From positions 43,629,348 to 43,693,347 of the forward strand of contig OX344764.1 in the NCBI GenBank assembly GCA_947034895.1: a stretch of DNA of 64,000 bases, written 5' to 3'. This document shows, piece by piece, positions 45,831-57,060 of this stretch; position 1 is the first letter of the stretch, and the number at the start of each line of letters is the position of its first letter. A program made the position numbers and the translations under genes. This DNA comes from Rhytidiadelphus loreus (lineage: Eukaryota > Streptophyta > Bryopsida > Hypnales > Hylocomiaceae). The notes beneath the pieces are model-generated. The model made no database searches. It worked only from the letters and a program-made list of their open reading frames with translations, and had not been told where the DNA came from.

Positions 45831-47520
45831 AAAAAATGAAGAGATCTACATTATGCTATATGCTTACTAAAATAATTTCATGTTTAGAATTTGTTTTCTG
45901 AATCCTATCTTAGAGCCATGAATAATTCAATTTGTCTTTTGTATTATATATAATTGAACTCAAAAACAAAATTTAAAAAAATTATAGAGTTTCCATTATG
46001 TTGATTTTTACAAACTCTCAATTAAACTCTGAAATAAAAATTTATTAAAATTCAAAAATTTTACTACAAAGAATTTCAATTAACCCCTAAAGGATCCAAA
46101 AACTGAGTTTGGACTTTTCTAGAACTCAAGTAGTCTTCATTGATTTCATGATTTTGAAATTTTAGATGAAATTTTTATAGTGGATGAAACTCATTATAAT
46201 GTATATGTGAAGCTTTTTTTCATGCCATTCCATTAAATATTGCAGAGGTTGGAATTATTTTTACTTTGAACCTTTAATTAAGTAAGAAAAAATGATATTT
46301 AAAAAAATAATGAGTAAACGTTATGAGGAGTTTTATTTTGGAGATAATGAATGTAGAAAGAACACATGAAGTTCTTTCTTGCTCTCAAAAATTAAAATTA
46401 AAATTAAAAATATTTATTGTTTAATAGAGTATTTTCACCATTGGGATTAACAATTATTAATTTCTCCTAGAAGTTATAAGCAAATTATTTAGTTTTTTCA
46501 TTTTATTCAACCATCAAATAAGTTGAATATGAAAGTTTGTTAGGTTACATTTTCTTAAATAATTATGTTTTTAATCCATTTTTCAACATATTGACTAAAT
46601 TCTCAAGTTATAGGACATACATGTATTTTCCCATAAATGTTGGAAGACAAAATTTCACCTTTTAGAAGAGCTAGAAAGCCTACATTTTAAAGTTTAGGCA
46701 TATTTAACTTCCAATTGGTGTGGATATTCATTCTAAAATTTTGGGACAATGTACTTGAATAAGTTAACCAAAGGACCCTATGATTGAATTTGTTAAAAAA
46801 CAAATATTGATGAAGATTTCGACCTTGCTTTAGGGATGAGTAGTACTTAAGAAGTATAGTTTTTGTTTTTGAAACTTGTGAAATGAAATTTCATTGCCAA
46901 AAAGAAATAAGATACCCTAAACCACAAGTGACTTGGCAAAAACAGCAAACACTTAAGAATTATTTTAAATGGAATTTCAAGTGTAACTTTTGATGGTTCC
47001 ATTATCCGAATGTCAAAAAATATAGCTGCTTCTGATGTTTGCCGTAGGTGAAGGGCAGGATCTTTGAAAAATTAATTATATTTAATAATGCCAAAAAATA
47101 AATAAAATGGAGAAAAGAAATTGGTGAATTCAGCAAGAATTAAATGAGCAAGTTGTTGTAAAAAAATAAAATTTTCAAAGGAAGTCAAAATGTTCAAAGA
47201 CAATGTACAATCAAGTACATTTCCAATGATAAAATGAAGGAAACTCTACTTTAACACTTAATGTGAAAGGAGGGTGGAGAGGTTGTTTTTATAATAAAAT
47301 ACCTTATTCCATATGAACTCTCAAAGGATATGGGATAATTTGAAGATTAAGTTCCTACTAATCCTAACCATTAATATATCCCACATAGATTACTTTACCT
47401 CCTACCATCCAATTTGTATAAAGATCTTGTCTTCTTCGACTCCACAGTCCACACGCATGTAAGTAAGTCATTTTTGGGTTAGAGTGACAAAGTTTTTTAA
47501 TATTCTTCATGACAATGTCG
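45831..47520. other. AT-rich stretch without a supported gene
   Basis: Includes one member of the AT-rich dispersed family (46070-46600; aacccctaaaggatcc, ttatgaggagttt, accattgggatta) shared with 13.6, 58.2 and 61.9 kb. No exon or RNA gene seen. Confidence 0.5.
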
Positions 47521-47529
47521 AATTTCCAA

Positions 47530-48100
47530 AATTTCAAATTTTAAATGGCCGACCGTGCCTTTCATTATTGAAACGCGCCTGACTTTCGATGGTTACACGA
47601 CACTCTCTGCGTGCCCAGAACTCGACAAGGCGATCTGGCTAAGGACCGGACGTGAACAGGGACGGCAAGGACAGAACGGGCAGAAGTGCAATCAGTGCAG
47701 GAGGGGCAGCTGGGGTCCCCTGACAGCGGGGCCTGTACCGAAGACTTTTTGCAGACGCGCTACTGTAGCAGTGGTGGTGCCACGCCGAGCTTGCCGAGAG
47801 AGCGAAGGGAAACCCTATCCTTGTTCTCCGACCCTCGCTACCCCACGCACTTGACCGATGCATTCTTGAGGAACGCAGTGGGCGCTGCTGCCGCTCGCGG
47901 AGGCCGGATTCGGTCTCTCCTGCGAATTTCGACTGGCGGGCCAAGGTGAAGTTTCCTTTCTCTTGGGCTTACCGACAAATTGAAGCCCTCTCCGAGATGC
48001 ATGCACGAGAGCAGCTGGTATTGTGAGTTGTTGTTGCAGTACTTGTCACAGGTTACGCATTACGCTCTGTGCACTAGGTCTTGGGGGTCCGGGGGTTCTA
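47530..48100 (+). promoter_or_regulatory. GC-rich island, possible promoter or 5' exon region
   Basis: About 570 bp of markedly GC-richer DNA inside AT-rich sequence. Overlapping frames on both strands have no codon pattern I trust. It lies upstream, on the + side, of the kinase-TPR gene, but 5.8 kb separate it from the first coding exon I can place, so the link is speculative. Confidence 0.25.
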
Positions 48101-49790
48101 TGTTATAGTTTCGGTCCCGGGTTTCAGTTTTGGTGTGCGGAAGTGGTATGTTCGATCTTGGATACTAATCTGTGGAAAATCTCTCTTGCAGAGCCATGAA
48201 GCCATTGAGGGGAAAAAGATTACAAGCTCCGTGCGAATTCTCACCTCAAGGTACGAGTGGTTGCATTTGCATCTTGTCGGTATGGTTGGGAAAGAGATGT
48301 CTGTCTTGATCAATTAATTTTTGCTGAGAATTGAGTCTGCCTGACATTGGGGCAAGCAAGTTCTGATCGGTTGTCATGTAACTTTGCTGATCTCTGTTGT
48401 TGTAATTAGTTGGGTAGATTCTGCGGGACTTAGCCAGTTTGCGATTTAAGATTGTCTTGCCGTGGGCAAGTGGTTTAGATGTAATTCGCCACAACCACGG
48501 CTTGGGTTCTTGATCTCTCTATAATTATTGCTTTAAGGTGACAAAGGCGTCATGTGAATCATTTGCTCAGGGTCTAGACCAGCTTTGTCAGAGCAGAATA
48601 CGCATATGCACAAGGGAGTGGTACTTCAATTATCAAGGTTTCGCTGTGGTTGTGAAACACACCATCGGTTAAGCTGGTCGGTTAAGTTGGTCGGTTCAAG
48701 CCTTGAACCTGGTGTTTTCTTCCTTCCTTTTTAAAAGTTTAGAATATGATGTGTGTCAGGTTTGTTTTGCAGGCATACTTTGACATGGTTCCTGCCCACT
48801 GGACCAACTTAGCGAAGGTTCATGTCTTGACTTGCACTCTTGTCTCTCCATTTAGAGCATTTGGTTAAGAAACTATGGATGATACTCTGACAAGTGTGTG
48901 GTGCTTGGAATGGAGAATCATAGTCGGTCTTTACTATTTGTTTGTCATGATGTTCTAATTTATTGATCTGTGAAAACATCAAGGGAATAATGCAATGCAT
49001 ATTGCTAGTCCTCAACTTCAAGTACCAGTTGTAGCATTTGCAACGTTGTCAGCATTTTGGGAAACATGAGTAGCTTGTATTGTGAGTTGTTTTGCACTAT
49101 TTGTGCATGTCTCCTTGGTTAATGCTACATATTAGATGGCCTAGGTTTGTAGGGTTTGGAATTGTGGTTTGGAATTGTAGAAGTGATTATGTTCAATTTG
49201 CAATTTCCCACATGTGTGTTGATGTTTTGACTTGTAAATCCATGAAGCTATTGAGGGAATAAAGCCTCAAAAAATGTGAATTAACACATACACGTGTGGG
49301 TTACACCATGTGCATCTTTCTTTGTATTGTGAGGAGTAGAAAGTTTGTCTTGTGTGTTTGGGGATAAGTCTACCTAGAAATTGATTCAAGCCAATTCATG
49401 TTCTTTGTTATGTTTCTCCATCTTTTGCAACTTGTTCATTTAGGTTTTCTTAATTTGTTGGAAATTGCATGGATGCCTTCTTAGGTAGTTTGTGATTAAA
49501 GATAGCCTTGCCATGGCCATGAGGATTAGTTGTAAACCTCCATAGACAAGGGTTTGGGGTGGTGATTACTTTCTTTTCAATTGTAAGAGCCAAGGGCTAT
49601 AGTGTTGTCTTTATCACTTCCTCAACGTGTAGACCAAGCTTGTGTGGTCAAAGTATTGTGGCCGATCTTTATTATGTGTTTGGATCATTGTTCTAATTAT
49701 GTGTAGAGTTGTGAAGGCATGGAGGGAATCAAGTAGTGCGTTGTGTGTCCCGAAGTTGAGGTTTTGGTTGCAATGTTGTTGGCATTTTGT
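48001..49790 (+). repeat. Degenerate tandem duplication, period about 1.06 kb
   Basis: Successive landmarks recur in order: ggtattgtgagttgt (48016 and 49076), ccatgaag(c)attgaggg (48194 and 49244), gccttgcc/cttgccgtgg with taga (about 48455 and 49505), and caatgttgt.ggcatttt (about 49041 and 49770). The second unit is shorter. No coding frame is conserved between units, so this looks like an old duplication of non-coding or UTR/intron DNA. Confidence 0.55.
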
Positions 49791-51700
49791 AGATTCAGCT
49801 TGAAGAGAGTTGAAGTAAGTTTTGATTGCAGTTGAGTGTTTCTATCTTTTGCAAATTGTCTATTTGGGTTGTCTGACTTTATAATGGTTTTCTTTCAACA
49901 GTATTTAGACCCTACACAAATTGCATGAGAGTATGCAATTTGTGATTGTATATAATCTTGTCATGTGATAATTAAATGCAACCTAGTGATTACAAACTCT
50001 TTGTTATCACCCTTCAACATCCAAAATTGACAAGATTCTTAACATGGGTAGGTGAAACTATGATATTAGCAAAGGAGCTTGACATTGTATACTAAGATTC
50101 AATAATCTAGTATATTGGTTAATAAAATACAATATAACAATAATATTTTACTATTAAATTAAGTAAAAAATCACTATTGCATATAAAACATTGTTAGTAT
50201 TTGATGTTCTTTTATAACTTTATAAGTATCAATTTTATCAGTATTGTTAAATAATATCTTTTTATACATATCATAAAGTAGAATTATACTAAAAAAGATA
50301 TTTAGTGTTGGATTACATTTAGTGTAATTACCACCCTACTTGACCCTACACTAATTGTCAATTTTAGGATGATTAGTGTAGTGCTAAACTTCAATGCGCC
50401 GCCTTTGTAACACTAAATAAAAAATCTGAAATCTGACCCACTAAATCTGAAATCTGTAAATGAAATGTAACACTAAATGTAAACCTCTTCATCTTTCAGA
50501 TTTACCATAGAGTACTGTTAGTGTTAGAAATTACATTTAGTGTTACTTATTTTAGTAGGGTAAATGATATTTAGTGTCATGGTTCGCAAATAGTGTTGCC
50601 AACACTAAATATCCTTTTTAGTGTAGCTAATGGCAATGCCTTCCCTTCTTTAACACCTAGAAAAAGAAAAGGACCTTGAATGAATACTTTTATGACCCCA
50701 AATCACAATTTATTAGTAGCATCTAATGAAATTGAGACATTTTATGTTTTAAGGGTGAATCTATAGTTAAGTATAGGCTATCCTATATTTTGAACTTTGA
50801 AAATTTGTAAAATACTATTAGAATGTTGTAATTATGATTTCACTTGGTTCACATTTTTCTTGAGTTTTCTAGTAATTTCATCAAATTTTTTTGGTCATTT
50901 GATTTTGAAGAAGTGGAACTAGAAAAAATGTAGCTTGTAGGTGTTGTGACCTTAATTTGCGTTATCACATTTGGATAGAATTTTTTCACTTCTAAAGGAC
51001 CTTATCAATTGTGAAATGGTCAAACATCTAAATTTAGACTTTAAAATTGTGTTCAATTATCAATCTTATATTTTTAGTAGATGATATTGTAGATTATTTC
51101 ATTGCAAAAAATTCAAATTGTTTCATGTGAAATTAGCAATGTTATAATTTTTGTAGGAAAAAGTCATTAAATTAGTAAATATAACGAAAACAATCTAAAA
51201 TGTTGTGTCTATTTGACATTATTAATACCCATGGGATTTGCTTAGGAAAGGTGTCTTCATGTCTTGGACTTGTAGTCTTGTTTTGAAGGTAAAACATCTT
51301 GAAGGATGTGAGTTTAAGGATTTTCAAGCCTCTAATTCTCTACTCAAGACTAGGCCTTGTTTGGAGGTCTTGAAATAATTCTTTGAGAAAGATGATATGA
51401 TCAATGACCTTGCATAAGCTTTTTGATTGAGGGATGCAATTACGTGGTGCAAAGAGGGATTATAATATACACTAGCTCTCTTTGAATCTTGTACTAGCTA
51501 AAATCTGGCTTGTTGTAAGTAAGATCTCACCTTGATACAAGCAACTTTGTTGAACCCTACTCAGAATGTTACATGTGGCGATGGTAAACTATATTTGTAA
51601 CAACATTGCAATGATAGTAAGTGCTTTTATCAATCTCCTAGGTTATTAAGCTTCAAAAATGTTACAAAGTGTAAGCAAGGAGTGAATTGGAAGGTGTCTA
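49791..51700. other. AT-rich stretch with one MITE
   Basis: No gene supported. Contains the MITE at 50288-50626. Confidence 0.5.
50288..50626. mobile_element. MITE with about 25-bp TIRs
   Basis: Left end TACTAAAAAAGATATTTAGT... and right end (reverse complement) CACTAAAAAGGATATTTAGT... are inverted matches over about 25 bp. The element is about 340 bp, has no coding capacity, and is flanked by TA on both sides. The sub-motif atttagtgttac repeats inside. The CACTA-like right tip leaves its superfamily open (CACTA versus Tc1/mariner). Confidence 0.7.
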
Positions 51701-51701
51701 T

Positions 51702-52283
51702 CTAGGGGAGGACACTCTCACTACATTTGGGGTAACTACGTGCGGCGGTGGAAAAAGTAATTCATGTAATTCACCTTGAATAAACTATAATTTCATTCTA
51801 AAATTTTGAGCTTTGTTTAACAATGACTAAAGGTTTCTATTGACAAAAAATTCAATTCCAAATAACATAAGATATATTGTCTAGAAAGGGTTGAAAAATG
51901 AACTAAAATGGCATGTTCTCCAACTAAAATATTTATAGAGCTCACATGAAGATGACTATTGCATCAATATTCAACCAAAATAAACTTTCAATAGAAAGCT
52001 ATTCTATATAATTTTTTTTTCATTTTTCAAATTTTTTTTCTTATATAATATAGAGGTGTGAAAGTTATTTTCAGCTTTACAGTGTATCTTTTTTCTTCAA
52101 AAATTTATAACTAATTACTATTAGCACAAAAAAATACCAATAATTCAAAACATAAACTTATAAAGTAGTAAAATCTATCCATAATTTTTTTTTTGAAAAA
52201 GAAATTAAATTTTAAGGTGTATTACTTGTTTTACTTTTTCCGCCGCACGTAGTTTGCTAAAACATAGGGAGTGTCCTCCCCGG
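51702..52283. mobile_element. Mutator-like MITE, 9-bp TSD
   Basis: A perfect 9-bp duplication GGTGTCTAT (51693-51701 and 52284-52292) brackets a 582-bp element. Its ends share GGGGAGGACACTC and, further in, AACTACGTGCGGCGG and GGAAAAAGTAA in inverted orientation (TIR about 55-70 bp). Long TIRs and a 9-bp TSD are the Mutator-like pattern. The interior is related to 41755-41895, the target of the second giant-element copy. Confidence 0.85.
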
Positions 52284-52292
52284 GGTGTCTAT

Positions 52293-53858
52293 TCCTCACT
52301 TTTTTTCTATGGTGTTGTGATCCATATTTATAATGGAACTTTCCACTCAATTGCTTTGAAGTTTTGGTTCTTTAATCTCTTCAAATTTCTAGTGGTCTTT
52401 AATTTGGATACTTCTTGATCAAGGAGAAATCTCCAGTTCAATTGGCTTACCAATAGTTTAGAGATTGCTTGGTGAAGGCTTTTGAGAGATTTGAGTTGTG
52501 AGTGGTCTGGGGAGTATTATGATATTATGAGTGTACTATGTGTCGTAATGCCAAGTTTCTCCATTAAAATTGTGTTCTATTAAATGTGAAAGATGCTCAA
52601 TGATCATTTTATTTGATTGGTTCAAAGGTCTAATGTTGATTTTGAAATATAGTGGGTTCTTAGATTTCTTGAGTTTGATTTTAGTTTTCAAATCTAGATT
52701 TAGAAATTAATCCAACTACTCATGAGTTAAGTTTTAGTGGTATGTTTTAGTGTTCTATAGACTAAAGAGATATAGTGAAGGTTTGAAAGCCTGGGGACTA
52801 TTTATTGAAATTTGTTCATGATTTTATTAAAGATCCATCATTCATAAATTTAGTCATTTTTGCGTGTACTTACATAGGAACGACCTTTCATTCTATTATT
52901 CTTAATATTTTGAGACATCCATGAAATTAAAAAGGTACTTTGAAAATTTTAAAATGCAATATTGGTTGTAGGTGCAGTGTTGAATAATGCTTGGTTATGA
53001 AGGTTCCCTCAAGGTTGTAAGGGCTTTCACAATCAAAGAATTGTTGCTTATAGGAGGTTCTAGGTCAAAATTTACCTTTCTATTGCTAGCATTATTGCCG
53101 TGTGAAGGTCCTAGGTTGTTACCCAAGGAATTTCGCGAGGATTGTTTTCATCACAATGTACTCTTATGAATGATTTTCTATAAATGGAGTTATTCTAAGT
53201 TCATCATGTATGATATACAATGTTCATGTAGATAGATATTTTTTATGCTCCTTTGTTTTTATTCAATGTGAATAGTGGTGGAAACTCTATTTGAAGAGCA
53301 ATAATGAGGCAACACAATGTATGTACGTCTCATTGATGTTGTTGTTGAGAATTAATAAGCCTTTTTTGATAGCATATTTAGTAGAAAATTGAAGCAAGGA
53401 ATTGCATTAGTAAATCAAATTTGGATATATTATCCTTGACGTCAATATGGTACATTGGAAAACCATTGTGTACTATTAGGTTAGAATTTTGATAGGAAAG
53501 TTTTGTTTTTAAGATTATTGTTTCACCAATATTGTTGAATGTCTAAATGTGGGATTTCTTTCAAGTAATCTTTGAAATCCATGGCTCTATTTTATTTGAC
53601 AATTTCTAACAATTTGCTTTTAATATATGGATGTGTAGGATTTTGAGTTGAATTTAGACTAACTTCTTATACTCTTTAGTATATGTACTAAATTACTCAA
53701 TTTTTTTTTGTGGTTGTCACCTATCATTGATTTTGGAAGGTTGAGCACATGTTCCAAACAATTGTAGATATGTTACATTATTTTAAGTACTAAGACTAGG
53801 GGGTTGTGGCAGTTAAGAAACAATTTTTAACAAGACTACATTTGGAGCATTTTAAATT
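52293..53858. other. AT-rich upstream region of the kinase gene
   Basis: No exon supported. Probably promoter or 5' intron of the kinase-TPR gene. Confidence 0.4.
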
Positions 53859-55680
53859 ATGGCAAAACTAGAGTGTATTGACAGTCCACCTTCTTCATCA
53901 ATAACAAGGCTCTATGAAGGTAATTCTCCTACCATCTGAAGTCATCTTTCTAATTTGCACTACTTATAATTTCTACTTTCATGAAGATATAATTGTGTGT
54001 CTAAAATTTCTTAGGGAATATATGATTACCATCCAATGTCAAAGAATAGAAATGATTGTTAGTAAATGAATGCCACTACCTATAGCTATATTCAAATGTA
54101 GATTTTATATTGTTTTTCTTGATAGCTAAAGAATATTGAATGAATGTGTGCAGAAGGTGTTACAAGTCTTGAAACAGAGTTAGATACATACTTAAAACTT
54201 TTGGTGGCTTGTAACAAACGCATGCAAATGATGCATACACTGGCATTCAACAATGAGCAATGTCAATATCTTCTTGATAAACTCAAAGAGGTCATTGAAA
54301 GTTCAAGTGTGTTTTTAAAGACATCACGTGGTGCATTCATTGGATCATATGCACCTCTCAAATTGGAAAAACATCTCTTAAGCTTCAAACTACTCCTTGT
54401 ATTGGCTACTGAAATTGAAAGATTCATCGAAGGGTGTAGCCAAGATGCATGGGTACCCATTGCAATGTCATTGACAAATGTGTCAAATTTTGTTTCATCC
54501 ATGGGATTTCATTTGGAGTTGTGCCAAGTTGCCTTGTCTAAGACATGTGGAGCATCTAGAGGTTTAAACCTGGATCAAGTGGCAAACATCAGTAAGGATG
54601 TAGATGAAATTGTCAAAAGAAAGACCTTTGTGGACAAAGAGGACCTCTTGAAAAAAAATTTATTGGCTTTGCCTTCATTGTATGGAAATGAGAAGGATTT
54701 GGCAATTTATTTGCTTCAAAGACTTTTGAAGGTCGCCCCAATTCCGAGCATACCTTTACGTGAACCAAAATGGGATTTATCTCGATATTTGGCTTTGTGG
54801 GGAAGTATCTCTAAAAAGGTGAACGAAGGGGTATCAATTGGAAAAGGGTCTTCAGCTACTGTATTCAAAGCCTTGTGGTTGGGAATGGAGGTTGTAGTTA
54901 AGGTTTTCTATGGGAAAAATAACCTGGAGTTTCAAAAAGAAATTGATATTCTTGTAAGATTGTGCCATCTCAACATTACATCCATGTTTTGTTATACACA
55001 AGAGAGGCAAAAGTGTTCTATTTTCATGGAGCTGATGGATGGAGACCTCTTTACATTGATACAACAAAGACTCAAAGTAAATCATGATTCTCCTCCTTTC
55101 AATATTTGGGAAGCAATTGACCTCATACACCAAATAGCGGAAGGGGGAAAGTACCTTCATGAGCAAGGAATTGTGCATAGGGACTTGAAGTCGCTCAACA
55201 TTCTTGTCAAAAGTGTAAAGTCACTAGCTCCAAATTTGGAATATATTCAAGCCAAGGTGACAGACTTTAATGTATCCAAAATCAAGAAAAACAACACCAC
55301 AAACACAGAGCAAACAATGAATGTTGGAAGCAACAGATGGATGGCACCAGAGTTGATTCAACTTCAAAGCATGGGCAATCGAATCAATGTTGGAACAAGC
55401 AATGAATCAATACCAAAGCATCCTCACAAATGTGATATTTACAGCTTTGCAATGGTGTGCTATGAAATATTGACTGGAGAGTTGCCTTTTGTGGACATAG
55501 ACAATCCAAAGAAGATGAAAGTAATGATATTGGAAGGTGATCGTCCAAAGCTTCCTACCCAATGTCCTTTTCAACTAAGAGTTTTGATTGAAAGGTGTTG
55601 GCATCCGAAGCCAAAAAGTCGTCCAACTTTTGATGACATTTGTCAAGAGTTGAAGTATGTAAAGTACATACTAATGACAG
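53859..55680 (+). CDS. Protein kinase with N-terminal helical domain (kinase-TPR gene, exons 1-2)
   Basis: Exon 1 is 53859-53919 (ATG, 20 codons plus one base, donor gtaatt). Exon 2 is 54154-55680, after acceptor tgtgtgcag, and ends at the strong donor acag|gtaagt. Phases join. Residues 1 to about 200 are helical and resemble plant kinase N-terminal adaptor-like domains (DUF1221/MLKL-like at best guess). The kinase domain starts near residue 245: glycine loop GKGSSATVF, lysine in VVVKVF, catalytic loop HRDLKSLNILV, then DFN where DFG is expected (VTDFNVSK), GSNRWMAPEL, and a C-lobe ending RCWHPKPKSRPTFDDICQEL. The metal-binding Asp is kept; Gly to Asn is unusual and may weaken activity. TPR units lie downstream in the same orientation, but a phase-1 join to them is blocked by stops. 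Confidence 0.75.
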
Positions 55681-55859
55681 GTAAGTATTTTGACTTTCAA
55701 GATTTTGACTTTCTAAAGATTTTATTTGTCTTGTTATTTAGAGGAAAGGTATAGTATGTGTTATAGTTTTTACTACTGTTGACATAAATGCATGATTTCC
55801 ATATTAAATGTTATTAAAATTTTAATATTTACTATTAAAATGTAGCATATTGTAGTATA

Positions 55860-55860
<1 letters not shown>

Positions 55861-55893
<33 letters not shown>
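55861..55893 (+). repeat. (ATT)n microsatellite
   Basis: About eleven ATT units in the intron region after kinase exon 2. Confidence 0.9.
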
Positions 55894-56099
55894 TGTTGTC
55901 CAATGAAGTTCATATTAAGCATATCATAAGTGCATCATTGGGTTTAGCTTAGTTGCATGGAAAATAATTGTCATATATCTTCCACACAAAATTGTAGATT
56001 CAAGACTATTTTGAAAAGGAATGAGTAGAAAAAGGTTTTGACCCTACATTTAAGGTTAAAGATGATAGTTTGGAGGATATTTACATTGACAATCATTTT

Positions 56100-56475
56100 C
56101 CAAATATTGTTACTACTTTGGCAAATCATGGATAATTCAAGGAAATGATGGCAAATTCTTAGATGCATTGGTGGACTTGAACATGGTTGATGAACTTCAA
56201 TTCAATGGTGCTTTGTCATTGTAGTCTTCTGGAGAAGTTAAGAGAATGATGGGCAACTATGTAGATGCATTGGAGGACTTAAACAAGGCTGATGAACTTC
56301 AACCTAATGATGCTTGGACATTAAATAGGCATGGGAACATTAAACAATTGATGGGCAAGTATGTGGATGCATTGGAGGACTTGAACAAGGCTAATGAACT
56401 TCAGCCTAATGATGCTTGGACATTGAAGACTCGTGGGGATGTTAAGCGATTGATGGGCAAGTATGTGGACGCATT
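56100..56475 (+). pseudogene. TPR exon, 5' part, decayed and split
   Basis: Three TPR units of the GKYVDALEDLNKANELQPNDAW type with an in-frame TAG at 56222-56224. Upstream (56130-56170) another unit is shifted by a one-base deletion. The last unit stops inside GCATT at the CACTA insertion and continues in the same frame at 59968. Together with 59967-61250 it forms one array of at least 14 units. Confidence 0.75.
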
Positions 56476-56694
56476 CACTAGTATAAAATTGTGTCCAAAT
56501 CAACAGAAAATCATCAAAAACTTGTTGATTTGAATACTGCATTGACCGTTTTTACATTTTTTTGTTGATTTGAGCCCAAGCTAACACAATGGTTAACAAA
56601 TTTTTGTTGATTTGAGCACAAGTTAACAAAATGGTTTAACAAATTTTTGTTCATGTGAATAGTGCAACAACCAAATCAACATGTTTTTGTTCAA

Positions 56695-57060
56695 TGTTTT
56701 AGGGTTGTGTTGGGGTTGTTTTGGGGTTGTTTTGAGGTTGTTTTGGGGTTGTTTGGGGGGTTGTTTGGGGGGTTGTTTTGAGGTTGTTTTGGGGTTGTTT
56801 GGGGGGTTGTTTGGGGGGTTGTTTGGGGGTTGTTTGAGGGGTTGTTTTGGGGTTGTTTTGGGGTTGTTTTGGGGGTTGTTTTGGGGTTGTTTGGGAGTTG
56901 TTTGGGGGTTGTTTGGGAGTTGTTTGGGAGTTGTTTGGGGGTTGTTTTGGAGGTTGTTTGGGGGGTTGTTTTGGGGTTGTTTGAGATTGATTTGGGGGTT
57001 GTTTGGGGGGTTGATTTGGAGGTTGTTTTGAGGTTGATTTTGGATTGATTTGGGGAGGTT
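56695..57060 (+). repeat. (GGGGTTGTTT)n-type low-complexity array
   Basis: About 365 bp of irregular 10-14 bp units (ggttgtttggggggttgtttt...), strongly strand-asymmetric (G/T on +). Frames are open on both strands because of composition only. The repeated G-runs could form G-quadruplexes. Confidence 0.9.

Noticed and set aside
47555..47950. Three overlapping ORFs of 87-101 codons as genes
   Set aside because: They reflect high GC content. None has codon bias, conserved motif, or ATG context clearly better than the others.
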